The notes: generated from the letters alone by a model not told the origin. A stretch of 64,000 nucleotides of DNA from Stratiformator vulcanicus (GCF_007744515.1 NZ_CP036268.1:1-64000); one strand, 5' to 3'; shown: positions 46,114 to 55,657, counted from the first letter of the stretch. Numbers and translations are program-made.

Positions 46114-47286
46114 TTAACCGGTTCGGCTGTCGTTGTCTTCGGAAAGGGCCTCTTGGGTGGCGGCTCCGTCGATGGGCTGGTCTGTGGATGCCGACTCGCC
46201 GTCCTGCTCGGCTTCTTCGACGCTCGGCTCGGTGACCATAACGCTGGATGCCAGGTCGGCGGTCACGCGTTCGTGGGGGTGTGACTCGGGCAGTTTGTTA
46301 CGGATACGTTCGATCCGTTTCATTTTTTCGATCTCGCCCAAATGCACGACCGGTTCTCCCGGGCTGGTCGCCGGCAGCGTCGTCATGCCGATGACCACGC
46401 CGTCGAACGGCGCGACGAGGCTGTGACTGTCTTCGCCGAGCAGGTCGCTGATGGTCGCGATCGGCTTGCCGCGGAGGACGATGTCACCCGGCCCGACGTG
46501 AAATTCGAGGAACCCGCCCCGCTCCGCCCGAATCCATTTCGTCCGTTCAATCAGCAGTTGATACGGCGGTTCGACGGGCGGCTCGTCGATCATTTTCAAC
46601 TCGAACAGGACGTTCTTCACGCCGCGCACGGCGGCGGCCACGATCGAGGGTTCGACCTTCCATATTTCGCCGGCTTCGAATAGCAGCACCGGACACCCCG
46701 CCCCGGTCGCCTCGCGGCGGAGGGATCGATCGGGGCCGCGACCGACCATCATCAGCTCGCAGCCGAAGCTCTCGGCGAGACGCTTGGCCCCGGCGTTTCG
46801 GAAATCGGCCCGCACGTTCGGGAAGTTCGTCCGCCGCGCCGCCGCGGTGTGCAGATCGATTCCGAAGTCAGACCGGCCGATGATTTCCTCGAAAATGACC
46901 CGCGCGGTTCGCGATGCGAGGCTGCCCCGCTCGGAGCCGGGGAAGCAGCGGTTTAAATCGCGGCGATCGGGCAGATACCGCATGTGTCGATCGAAGCCGA
47001 AGACATTGACGACCGGCACGAGAATCAACACGCCGGCCGTCAGATTCAGCGTTCCGTCGCGGATCAGTTCGCGGACGACCCCGGTGCCGTTGATTTCGTC
47101 GCCGTGCAGCGCGGCGGTGACGAAGATGGTCGGCCCATCCCTCAGTCCGCGGCGTACGTAGACCGGAATCGGAATATTGACGCCGCTGTAGCTTTCCGAC
47201 ACGTTCAATTGAACGCGTCGAGACTCACCGGGCAGAACCTCTTCGCCGTCCCAGATTGACGAAGGTTTTCGCTTCCTTTTTTTCAT
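46114..47286 (-). CDS. Succinylglutamate desuccinylase / aspartoacylase family zinc hydrolase
   Basis: A 390-residue M14-like metal hydrolase. Zinc ligands are His61 and Glu64 in ALHGDEINGTG and the later His in IDLHTAAARRTNFPN. NPVVNVFGFDRHMRYLPD-like sequence and DLNRCFPGSERGS are family blocks. The C-terminal part has a lipoyl-like strand run (GFLEFHVGPGDIVLRGKPIA and ...APFDGVVIGMTTLP) typical of the AstE/AspA group, then an acidic tail. ATG 47286 is preferred; an upstream in-frame start would add 16 residues. Likely removes an acyl group from an amino acid or peptide; true substrate unknown. Confidence 0.85.
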   Translation of the reverse strand: MKKRKRKPSSIWDGEEVLPGESRRVQLNVSESYSGVNIPIPVYVRRGLRDGPTIFVTAALHGDEINGTGVVRELIRDGTLNLTAGVLILVPVVNVFGFDRHMRYLPDRRDLNRCFPGSERGSLASRTARVIFEEIIGRSDFGIDLHTAAARRTNFPNVRADFRNAGAKRLAESFGCELMMVGRGPDRSLRREATGAGCPVLLFEAGEIWKVEPSIVAAAVRGVKNVLFELKMIDEPPVEPPYQLLIERTKWIRAERGGFLEFHVGPGDIVLRGKPIATISDLLGEDSHSLVAPFDGVVIGMTTLPATSPGEPVVHLGEIEKMKRIERIRNKLPESHPHERVTADLASSVMVTEPSVEEAEQDGESASTDQPIDGAATQEALSEDNDSRTG

Positions 47287-47403
47287 CGTGGTGCCGTCCC
47301 GGTTCGGTCGCCGCAGACTTGAAGCTGCGATCATCGAGACAGCATACCCGATCGGACGGCCCTTCGAACGCCTGCGGCAGTCGCGATGCCGACCCGGGCG
47401 AGG

Positions 47404-48477
47404 CTATTTCATCGCGGCCTGTTCGGACATGCGGCGAATCATGCGGGCGGGTCCGCTGAGGATCGGTCGCAACGCGGGCGTTTTCGCGGTTCGCCGGGCC
47501 AGTTCCCAAGCCGATTTCCCGGCCCGCCGGAGCGGACTGCAACTGACGATTCCATCGCAGACGGGAATCGTTCCGGACGCAAATTTCAGTTTGTACGTCT
47601 CATCGCCCCGCCCCAAATCAATCCGTTGAATTCCGTTTTCGGCCGCTGCTTCGGCGAGTAGTTGCAGTGAGATCAGCCCGGGCGAGTACTTGGAGAGCTC
47701 GCAATCGTAAGCCGGAAACCATGAGTGTAGCACGCCGCCGGACGCCATGCCGTAATGCATGGCCACGAGGCGATCGCCGGCATACATCGACGACAGAACG
47801 CCTTGGAACTCGGCGTCGCTGCGGTCGAGAATGTGGAGCAGCAGATCGAGCGTCCAGTCGAAATCGAAGATGTTGGTCAGATCGGTTCGAGCGTACTGAT
47901 CGGCTTTCCAGCGGACGAGCTGGTCGAAAACGCGATCATCAGCATCGTGATAGGTGAAGCGGATCTCGCCGACTTCTCGCTCCAGCTTTCGCTCTTTGCG
48001 GCCGAGCGATTTGATTTCGCTGCTCTGCTTTCGTCGGTCCTCGATGTAGGCTTCGTACCCTTTCGACAGATCGATATAGGGTGACGTGTCTCGGGTTTCG
48101 ATGTCGCCGCTGAACGGTTTCTGATTACCGTGCAAGTGGTCGAATCGCCACTCGGAGAGCCCGCATTTTTTTACGAACTCGCGGGTCGAAATCCGCAAAT
48201 TTTGATGCCCGATGATCCCTTGGAAGTCGGAAAGCCGCCCGCCAACCGGCCGGCCGGCGTTGCCGGCTCCGAGTTGAAACGGAAACACGGCGACGATCTC
48301 GCTGCCCTCTTCGACGATCGCGACTCGCACGTCATCGCGGACCGTGGCCACGGCGTCGGTGAATTCCGGTCGGAAGTAGGGGCTGTCCAAAGAGGCGTCT
48401 GCCGCGAGCAGGTCGCGCCACACCTTGGTAATTGCGGGCGGAATGTCCCACGACGACAGGACAGATACCTTCTGCAT
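47404..48477 (-). CDS. FemAB/CelD-type GNAT acyltransferase
   Basis: A 357-residue protein of the GNAT superfamily in its FemAB-like (CelD/BcsL, Pfam Acetyltransf_6) form. The first half contains VWRDLLAADASLDSPYFRPEF. The second half has the acetyltransferase core SSMYAGDRLVAMHYGMASGG and YSPGLISLQLLAEAAAENGI, RIDLGRGDETYKLKFAS being highly typical of this family. These proteins are commonly encoded in polysaccharide-synthesis loci, but no other such gene is close. ATG 48477 is used, three codons inside a TTG. Confidence 0.85.
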   Translation of the reverse strand: MQKVSVLSSWDIPPAITKVWRDLLAADASLDSPYFRPEFTDAVATVRDDVRVAIVEEGSEIVAVFPFQLGAGNAGRPVGGRLSDFQGIIGHQNLRISTREFVKKCGLSEWRFDHLHGNQKPFSGDIETRDTSPYIDLSKGYEAYIEDRRKQSSEIKSLGRKERKLEREVGEIRFTYHDADDRVFDQLVRWKADQYARTDLTNIFDFDWTLDLLLHILDRSDAEFQGVLSSMYAGDRLVAMHYGMASGGVLHSWFPAYDCELSKYSPGLISLQLLAEAAAENGIQRIDLGRGDETYKLKFASGTIPVCDGIVSCSPLRRAGKSAWELARRTAKTPALRPILSGPARMIRRMSEQAAMK

Positions 48478-48856
48478 GGGTTTCAATCATCGAAGAGAAT
48501 AGAGGGCAGACGTCTCAAACTTACGCCTCAGTTATCCGTTCGAACGACTTTAATGGCAGGAATGCCGAGATACCGTGTCGACCAAACACAACGTCGGCGA
48601 GTCGACCGTTCAATCGGCCCAATCCGCGTGACCGATTCGTCGGGCCGAATGACCGGCATAATCGACATAGTTTGTCATTCCTACACGGCCGAAGCATCGC
48701 GCACGTAGAAGTTGCAACGATGTCAGGGCGTTGTGCAATGTTGGGCAGTGATCCGTAAACATTTTAATTTGAATGGGTTACGTCAAATGCATTTTTCCAG
48801 CGGTCTCGAAAACCCGGTTTGGCACGCCAGTCGCAATGTGGTGATGGCGGAGAGAA

Positions 48857-48907
48857 CGACTTCGACAACGAACTCCCGCGGAGGGGAGTTCGACCCCGCC
48901 GAAGTCG
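48857..48907 (+). other. Nested double hairpin in a 1-kb non-coding stretch
   Basis: Outer arms CGACTTCG (48857-48864) and CGAAGTCG (48900-48907) enclose inner arms GAACTCCC (48870-48877) and GGGAGTTC (48884-48891). All 16 pairs are perfect. The stretch from 48478 to 49481 has no believable gene. An AT-rich promoter-like pair TTGGGC (48741) and TTTAAT (48763) precedes it, and a terminator follows at 48988. Confidence 0.55.
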
Positions 48908-48987
48908 CCAGAGGAACTGACCCACCGGCCTGCTGGAGAACAGGCTACCCGCCCACCTCATCGATCACGCCTCAATTTTCCCCCAAA

Positions 48988-49030
48988 TGAGCCGGTTGGA
49001 CCCCGCATCCGACCGGCTCATTTTCCTTTT
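48988..49030 (+). terminator. Intrinsic terminator without an upstream gene
   Basis: TGAGCCGGT (48988-48996) pairs exactly with ACCGGCTCA (49012-49020), followed by TTTTCCTTTT. It would stop plus-strand transcripts, yet no plus-strand gene precedes it in this kilobase; the neighbours to the left are all on the minus strand. Confidence 0.75.
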
Positions 49031-49075
49031 GCGCCTTCAAAATTTCACTGATCAACTTCCGCTTGCGCTTCTGGC
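49014..49075 (+). repeat. 62-bp dispersed repeat, copy 1
   Basis: About 90 percent identical by eye to 56994-57055. On the minus strand both read QKRKRKLISEILK in one frame, but neither belongs to a convincing gene. Copy 1 begins at the right arm of the terminator. Confidence 0.65.
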
Positions 49076-49481
49076 AGTGACGCAAGGCCGGCGGCGGCGT
49101 CGAATCTCCACCGCCAACCCGTGAGAGTCGCCGCCCCAATCTGGCGTTGCGCGACACGCCACGGTGCAGCACGGCGAAAAGCATCACAGTCTCTCAACAT
49201 CCGCTGTGCCCCTGTGTGAAATTCTCCTGCTTGGTCGCCGCGCGAAATTCACCCCATCTCCCGAACACGTTGCGCCGTCGCGCGTTCGGTCGATCCACGG
49301 AGGGGTCATGTGTGAATATCGTGCAAATGTTTATTAATGCGCTTGCACCACTGAGCACCGTCGATATTGTCTTTTTTGAACAGGTAAAGCCTTCTGGCCT
49401 CAATGAGCGATCGGTCACATCGCAGCGCGCCAAAGTCCTCGGTCCTCTCTGACACCCTCCCCGCAGCAAAGACCTTCCCTG

Positions 49482-51494
49482 ATGGCTGACAACCCTCGAC
49501 CGCGACGCCCGCGCACCGGTCCCTCGTCGACGACCTCTTCGAATACTCGTCGGCCCGAACGATTGAAGCGACAGGTGCCCCGTGCAACGGAGGAGCCCGC
49601 GAAAGATGAAAAAGCAAAGCGGCCTTCAAGAGCTCAGCTTGCGAAATTAAGAGCCGCCCGAAAAACGGCGCAGGAGAAGGCGAAGCAGCAGACCAATCGC
49701 CGTATGCTGATTGCTGCCAGCGCGGTCTTAACTCTGCTATTCATCGTTGGACTTTCCTATTGGCCCAGCAGTTCCTCCAACACCCCCGCCTACCCCGGCG
49801 TTCCGACGCCGACAGCAGGCCCCGTCCAGCCGGCCAATTCACAGCCGAGCATCGTTGACTTGAGTTCGTCCGGACAGGCGGGCAATCACATTTTAAGTCC
49901 CGGTACCGATATATCGCAGGCGGGCGGATTTAACAGCTTTCTGAATCAGCCCGGAACAACAACGCTTGTTTCCACTGTCGGGAGTGCGAACGCGGCACCG
50001 GAAGTCGCCCCGGTACCGGATGACCCTTTGCTGACCGTGAGTGATTCGACCGGGGTCCGTCTCTCGCTGAACGTCGAAGGAGCCGCCCGCTTTTATGACA
50101 TTAAGGCGGTCGGCCCGCGGCACTTTCGGGTCACCTTCCCGCCTGAAGGCCCGAACGAGTATTTCTCGTGGTTCATTGCCCGCGTCGAAAACGCCGCCGG
50201 TCAGCAGGTGCAGATCGACATTAAAGGCGTGCGTCGCCACTGGCGTTCGCAGACGCCGGTCGTCTGCTCCGATGATGATCCGTCGGCGCTTAAGAACTTC
50301 GAATCCCGGCCGGTCTCCAATCCACGCAAGCCGGTCGAGGCCGCGCACGGGCCGCTCCTGCCCGACACCTCGGGCGAACAATGGCACTTCGTGGACGAAG
50401 TCACCAACGACGGCAAGACCCACAAGCGCGGTCGCATCACGCTGCACGTAAAGCACACCTATAAGAGCGATTCGTCCTTAATTGCGATCCGGCCTCCTTA
50501 CACGCCGAGCTATCACGAGAATTACCTCGCCTCGATCGAGTCTGATCCTTACGTCACCGTCCATCGCGTCGGCAAGTCGGAACTGGGCCGGCCCCTCTCG
50601 GTCATTCAGGTCGGCGGCTTAACCGAGACGGCCCGCAAAGAGAACCCCTGCCTCTTCCTCTACGCCCGCGAACACGCCGACGAACAGGACGGCAGCTGGA
50701 CCGTGCAGGGAGCCATCGACTGGTTAAGAAAAGGCGAAACCGCCGAAGCCCGCCGCCTCCGCGACGAAATCACCCTCCTCGCCATCCCGCTGCTCGACCC
50801 TGACGGTGCAGCGCTCGGCATGCACGACCGGATCATGACCACGTTCTCTTACATAACCACGGTGCCGGAAGTGACGCAGGAACGGACCGAGGCGGTCCAC
50901 TATACGCAGTTCTTAACGAACTGGGTGAACGCCGAGAATCGATTAGATATCGTCCACACCTATCACAACCCCGGCGCCGCAGGCTGGCACTTTCAATGTG
51001 CGATGATAGAGCCTGACAAAGAGCGCGCGGCCATGCTCAACAGTCTCAACAACGCGGTCACCCGCGATGTCGAGTCGAGCGGTTACCGCGTCGATACCCG
51101 ACCGGTCAAGAAATTCTATGCCCACATGCGTTTGTGCAAATGGTGCCGCCATTACGGCTCGATGAATTACGGTTATGAAGTCAACGCGCGTTCGACGAAA
51201 CGGCATTTGAATCTCGGGGAATTAAGACAACTCGGCACAGTCATTCTTTCAGAGAGTGCCCGGCAACTTCACGGACCACGGGGGAATTCGCTCATCACCG
51301 ACATCGATGCCCTGCGTCTTCAGCGGGCGAGGCGATGGTTAATGCACTACGGCGACTTCGACGCACCCGACGACTACACGCGCCTAAAAGCCGAAGACGT
51401 ACTCTCCGTCAAATCGCTGCCGGAATGGACGGAAGACCGCGAACTGCTCGGCCGACTCAATGACGCCTTAAACCGCTATCCCCAGTATCGTTAA
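49482..51494 (+). CDS. Membrane-anchored M14-family metallopeptidase
   Basis: A 670-residue protein. Residues 1-73 are basic, Ala/Thr/Pro-rich and cytoplasmic; a membrane helix is at about 74-94 (MLIAASAVLTLLFIVGLSYW); a Ser/Pro-rich linker and beta-rich pro-region follow. The zinc carboxypeptidase core has His398 and Glu401 in YAREHADEQDGSW and the third ligand among His492/His495 in HTYHNPG. NEYF and GVRRHWRSQTPVV mark a predomain typical of AGBL/Nna-like M14 proteins. Likely an extracytoplasmic peptidase acting on peptides or cell-wall stems. It starts the 49.5-57 kb secreted-protein cluster. Confidence 0.85.
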   Translation: MADNPRPRRPRTGPSSTTSSNTRRPERLKRQVPRATEEPAKDEKAKRPSRAQLAKLRAARKTAQEKAKQQTNRRMLIAASAVLTLLFIVGLSYWPSSSSNTPAYPGVPTPTAGPVQPANSQPSIVDLSSSGQAGNHILSPGTDISQAGGFNSFLNQPGTTTLVSTVGSANAAPEVAPVPDDPLLTVSDSTGVRLSLNVEGAARFYDIKAVGPRHFRVTFPPEGPNEYFSWFIARVENAAGQQVQIDIKGVRRHWRSQTPVVCSDDDPSALKNFESRPVSNPRKPVEAAHGPLLPDTSGEQWHFVDEVTNDGKTHKRGRITLHVKHTYKSDSSLIAIRPPYTPSYHENYLASIESDPYVTVHRVGKSELGRPLSVIQVGGLTETARKENPCLFLYAREHADEQDGSWTVQGAIDWLRKGETAEARRLRDEITLLAIPLLDPDGAALGMHDRIMTTFSYITTVPEVTQERTEAVHYTQFLTNWVNAENRLDIVHTYHNPGAAGWHFQCAMIEPDKERAAMLNSLNNAVTRDVESSGYRVDTRPVKKFYAHMRLCKWCRHYGSMNYGYEVNARSTKRHLNLGELRQLGTVILSESARQLHGPRGNSLITDIDALRLQRARRWLMHYGDFDAPDDYTRLKAEDVLSVKSLPEWTEDRELLGRLNDALNRYPQYR

Positions 51495-51520
51495 TATTCC
51501 CCTGGAATGAGAGGAAACAA

Positions 51521-52804
51521 ATGATTGATTGGTTGAAGATTGGAACTGTGCTCGCAATCACGGGCATCGCTTGGCCTGTGGCAACGTACGCCGCTGACCC
51601 GGTCGTCGCGCCGAAGCCGTCACTGGGTTGCGGGTGCAATTTGCCGTCCGACCCGACTGCTGATGCGAAGCTCCGCCCGATATCAATGGAAGGCTTTGGT
51701 ATGCCGGGTGATTGTAATGACGATAAGGGAAAGGACCTTCTTCATGACCCCTGCAAAAACGGTATCCCAGTCCCGAATGATACTCTCAATTTAAAAATAA
51801 CCGATGGCAATGCGTGCTATGTCTGCGCCGACCCGGACGGACCGGGTCTGTGTTCTTACCCTTGTGCAGACGGCAAGTGCTATGAGTGTGATGCGGATGA
51901 TTCGAAGCAGGGAAAAGACGCTTGCAAAACGTGTAGTTACAATAACGCGTTAAATTGCCCGACCTGCGACGAGGATGATGATGGTGTTCGCGATTGCCCT
52001 TCGTGCGATCACGATTCCACGGTCCCTGGAAACGAGTCGTGCAAAAAATGTCGAAATTGCGATAACGCCCCGGTGTGTTGTCGCTATGATAATGACGATG
52101 ACGGAAAGTTGGAATCGTATTTTCAGCCTGTCGATGTGTCAGTAACGCCTATCGACTCATTCGGTGAAGGCGACGACAAAAAAGATACGATTTTAGACCC
52201 CGTGACGTGCGTCGCACTTCACAGTCCGCAAGTACCACTCGATCAGCGAAGGCAGTGGTTTAAATTTTCTGTTGATAACATCCCATGCAATGCGATAATT
52301 ATTCAACGGGTTGAAGTCGATTGTCGGCGAATGACGGTGTGTGCCAATCCGTCCGGAACGCTAAAGACTTACGCATATTACGAGCACTGGAATCCCACTC
52401 CTGCTGCTCAATCGGCAGACAGATTTGACGAAGCATCATTCTTGCCACCACGCAATTTTGGCGCCACGAAAAAGTATGCGACTATTATGGGTCTATACAA
52501 ACAAACCTGCGAAATTCGACTTATACCAGTCACCGCAGACGATTTCGTAAATGGCGATTGGACTCAGCTCAAAGACTTCAAAAAACCCGCGGCGAATGCG
52601 TTGAACGAAATCGGACCATTCGGCTGCACGACCGTTACCGGCGAATTACCGTTCCATCGGGAGAAAAGAGACAAGCCACCAGAAATCTGGAATCGCCCAG
52701 CATTAGGTACAGCATCCCGATCATTTACGGTAAAATGGAATTGCTGTGACCCAATGTTCGGCGTGACTTTTCCACAAGGCGTGTCGGTGGAAGCTCAACC
52801 ATAG
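51521..52804 (+). CDS. Secreted Cys/Asp-rich protein with CxxC array (A)
   Basis: A 427-residue protein with a Sec signal peptide (cleavage after TYA, residue 24). Residues about 99-193 contain seventeen Cys, mostly as CxxC pairs (CYVC, CYEC, CKTC, CPTC, CPSC, CKKC, CRNC), mixed with Asp-rich calcium-site-like runs (DEDDDG, DNDDDG). This resembles a metal-binding or disulphide-knotted extracellular module. The remaining 230 residues are beta-like with a few Cys (ending CCDPMFGVTF). No named family is recognised. A shortened relative of its C-terminus occurs at 54280. It starts 26 bases after the peptidase gene. Confidence 0.75.
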   Translation: MIDWLKIGTVLAITGIAWPVATYAADPVVAPKPSLGCGCNLPSDPTADAKLRPISMEGFGMPGDCNDDKGKDLLHDPCKNGIPVPNDTLNLKITDGNACYVCADPDGPGLCSYPCADGKCYECDADDSKQGKDACKTCSYNNALNCPTCDEDDDGVRDCPSCDHDSTVPGNESCKKCRNCDNAPVCCRYDNDDDGKLESYFQPVDVSVTPIDSFGEGDDKKDTILDPVTCVALHSPQVPLDQRRQWFKFSVDNIPCNAIIIQRVEVDCRRMTVCANPSGTLKTYAYYEHWNPTPAAQSADRFDEASFLPPRNFGATKKYATIMGLYKQTCEIRLIPVTADDFVNGDWTQLKDFKKPAANALNEIGPFGCTTVTGELPFHREKRDKPPEIWNRPALGTASRSFTVKWNCCDPMFGVTFPQGVSVEAQP

Positions 52805-52892
52805 GGCGAACTATTGTGCAAGAAACTGAGATAATGTGAGTGCTTTTAAGAATGTAGTCAATAGCGGAAATCCTTGGCAGGAGAGTTATTTA

Positions 52893-53981
52893 ATGAAGTT
52901 CCGAAATTGTGTCAAAGCGTTGTTGATAACAATCTCTATCTTGCCGTCTCTGGCACGAACTGCGGCTGGGGATAACCCGTCATACCATGACGGCGAGTGC
53001 AAGTTGAGTTCCGAAGCCGATATTTTAAAGTTGATAAACCAGATCGAAATGCCCTATCGAACTTGGCAGGAGGAGGAATGTTTTCGGGCGCTTGGCCGTA
53101 AAATTGAACGGCCGTGCCGTTATTCAATGCTCGATGCCGAGCAACTCAAAAGGGGAATAAAAAGTGATGTTCTTACGCATCAGGTGAATTGCCAGTGGCA
53201 ACTGGCATTTCGACAGGTAATTGAGAAGTTAGTATCGAAATTATCTGATATTGAGGTGACAGAGCTGAAAGACGGAAAAGACATACGCGACGATTTGGCA
53301 GCCGAAAATGCCGAGCAAGTCCTCTCTGAATTTTCGCGAAAATTCGGCAAGTTTCTAGACATCGAACTGCCGAAATGGTTCAGTGAGTCGTTGAAGCGTG
53401 GAAATGTAGGATTCTCGGCATTGGAACGATGTGACGGACAGCCGTTTCGAGTTAAAAATGTGAAGAGCCCATTGTATTGGGCAATCGGGTTCCCGCCTTT
53501 ACAACCGAGCGATAGTCGCGAGAATCAGATGCAAGGCAACGGCGAAGCAAACTTAATAGGTGGTGTTGCTCTAAGTCGTGGAGTAGAAGGGGTTCTAGTT
53601 AAGATTGAAACGGAGGACGGCTTTATCGCGTCGTTTGAGACTGCCTTAAATGTCGGCCGCCAAGCGATCGTGACGCGTGTTGACGATCTCTTGCTAATTG
53701 CTTTTATTGATGAGGTTGGCGCACCAAGCGCGACCGTCGCGTATGACATGAAGAAACTCACAAAGGTGTGGGAGGCCAGTCAGTGGGCGGCGGGGACAGT
53801 GGGCGTGGGAACCACCGGGATTCTTCCACATCCCAAAGCTGAGTGGCGGGTCGCGGACGGGAAAGCATTTTTATTCGGGAGAGCAATGTACGCGTTATTT
53901 GTGGAAGGTTACGATATCAAAACAGGTAATGTTATCTTTCGGTTTACTCCGTCAATTGATCTTCCTTTGGTACCGCAGTAA
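52893..53981 (+). CDS. Secreted protein of unknown family (B)
   Basis: A 362-residue protein with a signal peptide (ALLITISILPSLARTAAG). N-terminal half is helical with the conserved string CRYSMLDAEQL and ...LTHQVNCQWQLAFRQVIEKL. C-terminal half is beta-like, ending GYDIKTGNVIFRFTPSIDLPL. It is clearly paralogous to the gene at 54494: shared CRYSM, WQ-x-AFR, GTTG-x-LP, and the C-terminal RF(T/S)P block. ATG 52893 is chosen for GGCAGGAGAG upstream. Function unknown. Confidence 0.75.
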   Translation: MKFRNCVKALLITISILPSLARTAAGDNPSYHDGECKLSSEADILKLINQIEMPYRTWQEEECFRALGRKIERPCRYSMLDAEQLKRGIKSDVLTHQVNCQWQLAFRQVIEKLVSKLSDIEVTELKDGKDIRDDLAAENAEQVLSEFSRKFGKFLDIELPKWFSESLKRGNVGFSALERCDGQPFRVKNVKSPLYWAIGFPPLQPSDSRENQMQGNGEANLIGGVALSRGVEGVLVKIETEDGFIASFETALNVGRQAIVTRVDDLLLIAFIDEVGAPSATVAYDMKKLTKVWEASQWAAGTVGVGTTGILPHPKAEWRVADGKAFLFGRAMYALFVEGYDIKTGNVIFRFTPSIDLPLVPQ

Positions 53982-54236
53982 GACCGGAACACACCGACTC
54001 TACAATGTTTTTCACTATCGGCTTTTATCGGGTGCCGGGCAACGCCGGGAGCGATTCTTACGGTGCGAGCCAAGTAGGGTCCGCTGAGCGGACCGAGGAG
54101 CGACGTCGCATTCCGCTATAAAATTCGGTTTGAGTCGCAGGGCCGTCCCATCTCTTGCGTCGGCCCTGCTTTCATTGGTGGATGCTGAGTTGGGTTTCCC
54201 GCGTAGTTCCGACGGGAATATTGTAACGATAAAGCG

Positions 54237-54272
54237 CCGGGTTCCCGATCTGAGAACAGGACTGGGTGGCGG
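54237..54272 (+). repeat. 36-bp exact direct repeat, copy 1
   Basis: Thirty-six bases (beginning CCGGGTTCCCGATCTGAGAA) are identical to 55555-55590. The C-terminal remnant of protein A starts immediately after this copy. Confidence 0.85.
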
Positions 54273-54279
54273 CGGGGGG

Positions 54280-54450
54280 GGAGCTTGCTCTACTTCATCC
54301 GGAAGACTGGCATACTTTCCCGTCTCGGCCACCGAGCCGGACAAAGCCCCTAAAGTTTGGGACAATCCAGTACTTGGCGTGAACGACCGTGAATTCAAAC
54401 TTGAATTCGACTGCTGCGGCAACAATGCGACTGGAATTGACGTCGACTGA
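54280..54450 (+). pseudogene. 5'-truncated copy of protein A (A')
   Basis: Fifty-six codons ending in a stop match the last part of the 51521 protein: GACSTSSGRLAYF against FGCTTVTGELPFH, then DKAPKVWDNP against DKPPEIWNRP and EFKLEFDCCG against SFTVKWNCCD. The signal peptide, the Cys-rich array and most of the body are missing. The break coincides with the end of the 36-bp direct repeat, so the front was probably lost by recombination between repeats. Confidence 0.72.
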
Positions 54451-54493
54451 GTGTCGCTGGATTCTTGGCTTATTTACTTTTGAAAGGTATCCG

Positions 54494-55543
54494 ATGCTAC
54501 GTAAATCGTGTGTGAGTCAGACTCCAATACATTTTATATGTATAGGCTTCGCTGCGTTACTGGTGACCGACCAGATAACGGTCGCGGAAGAACCGCGAAA
54601 TTGGTGTAAGAAAATTGACGCAACAGAGATCACTGCTGTTGTGCGATCGAAAACGCAGGTATTGCCCAGTGTTTTGTGTGCGCTTCAACTAGGCATCGAA
54701 TTGGATGAAATTTCTTGTCGCTACTCCATGATGAGCGATGAACAAATTGCGAAGGGCCGAGAGTCTAAGCTACTGCAGCACGCGATATGCTGTGACTGGC
54801 AGTTCGCGTTCCGCTCACTTGTGAAACGCCGTTCAAAAGTCGACCAGGATGGCAATCCGGACGAAGCCACAGTGGCCGAGTTGAAAACGTTCACGGATAA
54901 GCTGCAAGTTCACCTAAAGACGCAACTCCCGTCATGGTTAGAAACTGCCTTAGCAAATACTTACTTGGCGGAGATCGGACCATGCTGCGGCACATACGAT
55001 GTGGCTGATATCCCAAATAATGCACTACGCGAATGGGGTCCTGTCAGTCCAGTTGGTGATTCTAGGAAAGTAAAAGACTCTTTGAATGATGGCGATCCAA
55101 AATGGTACAAGATAACGGCCAATGTTGAGCGACAGAGGTCGGCGATCCTTTTAAAGTTCAAGACACGTAACGGCGATGAAGTCCGCCACTCAACAAAGTT
55201 GCCCTTTTCGAGTGAACTACTCTGCTTTGAGACAAAGACTGATTATGTTCTGTTCTGCATAAATTCGTTTGGTTCCCCTGGTGTAGTCTTTGCAGTCTCA
55301 AAAGACACCCTGAAGACGAACTGGGAAAATGGGAGTTGGGGATTGTCGACATGCGGCGGAGGAACCACAGGGAGTCTGCCCGAGACGCAAACGGCGTTTC
55401 GACAAGCGGGCGACAAGCTGTTAATTTGTCGTGCTGTGTATGATTCATTTTTCATTGAACGTTACTCGTTGAAAGATGGAAGTGTCGACCTTCGATTTTC
55501 TCCTCAGGTGGATTTTCCGTTATCGCCGGAGATTATCAATTAA
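54494..55543 (+). CDS. Secreted protein, paralogue of B (B')
   Basis: A 349-residue protein with signal-like N-terminus (PIHFICIGFAALLVTDQITVA). It shares with the 52893 protein the strings CRYSMM, LLQHAICCDWQFAFRSL, GGGTTGSLPETQTAF and VDLRFSPQVDFPLSPE; overall similarity is moderate, so the duplication is not recent. Extra Cys pairs (CC at two places) are present only here. The start is ATG 54494 after GAAAGGTAT; an upstream frame overlaps A'. It ends 11 bases before the second 36-bp repeat. Function unknown. Confidence 0.75.
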   Translation: MLRKSCVSQTPIHFICIGFAALLVTDQITVAEEPRNWCKKIDATEITAVVRSKTQVLPSVLCALQLGIELDEISCRYSMMSDEQIAKGRESKLLQHAICCDWQFAFRSLVKRRSKVDQDGNPDEATVAELKTFTDKLQVHLKTQLPSWLETALANTYLAEIGPCCGTYDVADIPNNALREWGPVSPVGDSRKVKDSLNDGDPKWYKITANVERQRSAILLKFKTRNGDEVRHSTKLPFSSELLCFETKTDYVLFCINSFGSPGVVFAVSKDTLKTNWENGSWGLSTCGGGTTGSLPETQTAFRQAGDKLLICRAVYDSFFIERYSLKDGSVDLRFSPQVDFPLSPEIIN

Positions 55544-55554
55544 CGCTTTTGAAG

Positions 55555-55590
55555 CCGGGTTCCCGATCTGAGAACAGGACTGGGTGGCGG
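55555..55590 (+). repeat. 36-bp exact direct repeat, copy 2
   Basis: Identical to 54237-54272. Together the two copies bracket A' and B'. Confidence 0.85.
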
Positions 55591-55657
55591 GTCTGAACCG
55601 GAGGGCCAGACCCGGATCACCCGCCGGGTGCCCGGAGGCGCCGCGCCCCTGTAGAGT

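Noticed and set aside
54130-54279. Treating 54130-54450 as a complete small gene
   Set aside because: The first 50 codons have no similarity to protein A and run through the 36-bp repeat; only the part after 54280 matches, so it is a remnant.
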